This document shows, piece by piece, positions 6,401-8,085 of a DNA stretch of 8,085 nucleotides (the stretch's first letter is position 1; every line of letters starts with the position of its first letter). Source of the DNA: JBCBJX01 sp038522735 (GTDB lineage: Bacteria; Pseudomonadota; Alphaproteobacteria; Caulobacterales; Parvularculaceae); the NCBI GenBank assembly GCA_038522735.1, contig JBCBJX010000118.1, forward strand, positions 1 through 8,085, in the 5' to 3' direction. The position numbers were made by a program, and so were the translations under genes. The notes under the pieces were generated by a model, which was given only the letters and a program-made list of their open reading frames with translations, was not told where the DNA came from and did no database searches.

Positions 6401-7606
6401 ATGGCGAACCCGAAAGTCGTCCTCGCATTCTCCGGCGGTCTCGACACAAGCTACTGCGTCGTCTGGCTGAAAGAGCAGGGCTTCGAGGTCCACACCTATT
6501 ATGTGGATACGGCGGGGCCCGGCGCCGCGGAAGCAGCGCCTGAAGCGGTCGAGGCGCGCGCGCTCGAACTCGGCGCGGCGTCGCACCGGTCGATCGACGC
6601 GGCGGGCCGTCTGTGGTCGGAGATCGTCACGCCTCTGGTGATGGCTGGGGAATGGCGGCAGGGGCGCTACCCCCTCCTCTGCTCGGATCGCTATCTCATC
6701 GTGAAGATGGGCGTCGAGCTCGCGGCGGAGCTTGCCGCCGAAGCGATCGCCCATGGCTGCACCGGCATGGGGAATGATCAGGTCCGCTTCGACCGGTCCC
6801 TGCGGGCGCTCGGCGCCGCGAAGATCATCGCGCCGATCCGCGCCGTCCCGGCGAATGCGGGCAATGTCCGGGCCTACGAACAATCCTACCTGGAAGAACG
6901 TGGTTTCGAGGTTCCCGCGAAACAGAAATCCTACACCATCAACCAGAACCTTCTGGGCGCGACCTTTTCCGGCGGCGAGATCGACGACTGGCGGCGCCCC
7001 GGCGACGGCGCGCGATCGCTCACCCGCGGACCGGCCGACTGGCCGCGCGAGCCGCTCCGCCGCACGGTCCGGTTCGAAAAAGGCGAAGCCGCCGGGCTCG
7101 ATACGGGTGAAGCGGGACCAGCGCTCCTTGCGCGGCTGAACGCTGATTTCGGAGCCTATGGCGTCGGGTACGGAACATACACTGGCGATACGACCGTCGG
7201 CCTCAAGGGCCGCATCGTCTTCGAGGCGCCGGGGCTCGTCGCGCTTGAAACCGCGCACCGGGCGCTGGAGCACGCGGTCTTCACCGCCGAGCAGAACGCC
7301 TTCAAGCCCGTCGCTGCGCGCAAATGGTCCGACCTCGCCTATGATGGCGGCTATTTCGACCCCCTGCGTCAGAATGTCGAAGACTTTCTCCGCGCGACGC
7401 AGGAGCGGGTTTCGGGCGAGGTCGTCCTCGAAACCTCAGGCGGGTCCGTCGACGCCGTGGAGATCCGCTCGCCGAATATCCTGACCCGCGAGGGCGCGAC
7501 CTATGCGCAGGTCTCCGACTGGACCGCTGAGGAAGCGGAAGGCTTTATCAAGCTCTCCGGTCAGAGCGCTGCGCTCTGGGCCTCCGTCGGCGGAAAAACG
7601 CTGTGA
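6401..7606 (+). CDS. argG: Argininosuccinate synthase
   Basis: 401 residues, the normal family length. It condenses citrulline and aspartate with ATP to argininosuccinate in the cytoplasm. Seen: the N-type ATP pyrophosphatase loop AFSGGLDTS (9-17); SDRYLIVKMGVELA (citrulline/aspartate region); GCTGMGNDQVRFD (119-131), matching the GATGKGNDQVRFE-type signature of the family; AKQKSYTINQNLLG; and VYTGDT-like TYTGDTTVGLKGR. GCTGMGNDQVRFD and the general wording resemble the Xanthomonas ArgG subgroup rather than the common proteobacterial one. This fits inheritance of argF'-argG-argE as a unit. The start is supported by GAAAGG 7 nt upstream. The stop overlaps the argE start by 4 bases (GTGA), so the two are probably translationally coupled. 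Confidence 0.97.
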   Translation: MANPKVVLAFSGGLDTSYCVVWLKEQGFEVHTYYVDTAGPGAAEAAPEAVEARALELGAASHRSIDAAGRLWSEIVTPLVMAGEWRQGRYPLLCSDRYLIVKMGVELAAELAAEAIAHGCTGMGNDQVRFDRSLRALGAAKIIAPIRAVPANAGNVRAYEQSYLEERGFEVPAKQKSYTINQNLLGATFSGGEIDDWRRPGDGARSLTRGPADWPREPLRRTVRFEKGEAAGLDTGEAGPALLARLNADFGAYGVGYGTYTGDTTVGLKGRIVFEAPGLVALETAHRALEHAVFTAEQNAFKPVAARKWSDLAYDGGYFDPLRQNVEDFLRATQERVSGEVVLETSGGSVDAVEIRSPNILTREGATYAQVSDWTAEEAEGFIKLSGQSAALWASVGGKTL

Positions 7607-8085
7607 CCGCGCCGCTCGACCAGATCCTCGACGACCTCGCCCGGCTCGTAGCGCACGATACGCAGAACCCGCCCCGCGCGCTGACGGCGGATGCGCCCCT
7701 CTTCGACGATCTGCGCCGCCGCCTTCCGGGTTTCGAGTGCGCCGTGACCGATTTCGGCGACGGGTGTCTCGCCTTTCTCGCCAAGCGCGGCGCGCCGCGG
7801 ACGCTCTTCAACGTCCACTTGGACACGGTGCCCGTCGCCCCCGGATGGACGCATGATCCGTTCACGCTTCATCGCGGAGACGAGCGCGCGACGGGGCTCG
7901 GCGCGTGCGACATCAAGGGCGCGGCCGCCTGCCTCTTCGCCGCCGCCGAGGCGACGGACGCGCCGACGGCCTTCCTTTTCACCACCGATGAGGAGGCGGG
8001 CGACAGCGCCGCCGTGCGCGGTTATCTCGCAACCGATCCTGACTTCGATCGCGTGATCGTCTGTGAACCGACGGGCGCGCGCGCC
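7603..8085 (+). CDS. argE: N-acetylornithine/N-acetylcitrulline deacetylase, N-terminal part (3' end outside window)
   Basis: 161 residues of an M20-family zinc amidohydrolase are visible; no stop is reached. In this pathway ArgE should remove the acetyl group from N-acetylcitrulline to give citrulline for ArgG. Seen: FDTxNPPR-like HDTQNPPRAL near the N-terminus, VHLDTVP with metal-binding H72 and the adjacent D74, GACDIKGA with the bridging D103, TTDEEAGD with E130 (catalytic base) and E131 (metal ligand), and VCEPTG with E155 as a further ligand. The start is GTG at 7603, overlapping the argG stop as GTGA. It follows argG directly, and alignment begins at this point (MTAPLDQILDDL). It resembles Xanthomonas ArgE throughout. 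The lid domain and final metal His lie beyond the window. Confidence 0.93.
   Translation, partial: MTAPLDQILDDLARLVAHDTQNPPRALTADAPLFDDLRRRLPGFECAVTDFGDGCLAFLAKRGAPRTLFNVHLDTVPVAPGWTHDPFTLHRGDERATGLGACDIKGAAACLFAAAEATDAPTAFLFTTDEEAGDSAAVRGYLATDPDFDRVIVCEPTGARA

Noticed and set aside
5366..7273. Very long open frame on the minus strand opposite argF' and argG, and another (2534-3973) opposite the RTX gene
   Set aside because: These are frame shadows expected in high-GC coding DNA. The products are Arg/Asp-rich without domains and oppose well-recognised genes.

Overview
This looks like a high-GC proteobacterial chromosome segment, most likely a marine alphaproteobacterium. That is inferred from codon bias, from the style of the RTX repeats (IENxxGTxxxDxxxG modules) and from the NodT-like outer membrane factor. 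The genus cannot be fixed from sequence alone; a Parvularculaceae/Hyphomonadaceae-like lineage is a weak guess. No rRNA, tRNA, IS element or CRISPR array is visible.

Left part (1-3706, + strand): the C-terminal 213 residues of a TolC/NodT-type outer membrane factor. After a 111-bp gap comes a 983-residue RTX protein with an N-terminal HExxHxxG metalloprotease-like domain, five repeated 'DTxxY...SIENxxG...' modules separated by calcium-binding nonapeptide blocks, a typical type I secretion-like end at about residue 866, and an unusual 117-residue tail that holds the protein's only three cysteines (CGCPSCHG).

Right part (3711-8085): arginine biosynthesis. argH is on the - strand, tail to tail with the RTX gene (4 bp between stop codons). 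It is divergent from a + strand operon argF'-argG-argE (argE runs off the end). ArgF' is the Xanthomonas-type N-acetylornithine carbamoyltransferase, not ordinary ornithine carbamoyltransferase. The four enzymes therefore cover N-acetylornithine -> N-acetylcitrulline (ArgF') -> citrulline (ArgE) -> argininosuccinate (ArgG) -> arginine (ArgH), bypassing free ornithine.

The most interesting stretch is the 260-bp argH/argF' divergent region. It holds a TTGACA promoter candidate with an inverted repeat in its spacer, then a 30-codon ORF with 11 Arg codons (five consecutive, then R and RR at the end). An 8-bp alternative pairing overlaps the base of a strong intrinsic terminator, which lies 30 bp before the argF' start. 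This is the layout of a ribosome-mediated transcription attenuator responding to arginyl-tRNA. It is a hypothesis from sequence only.
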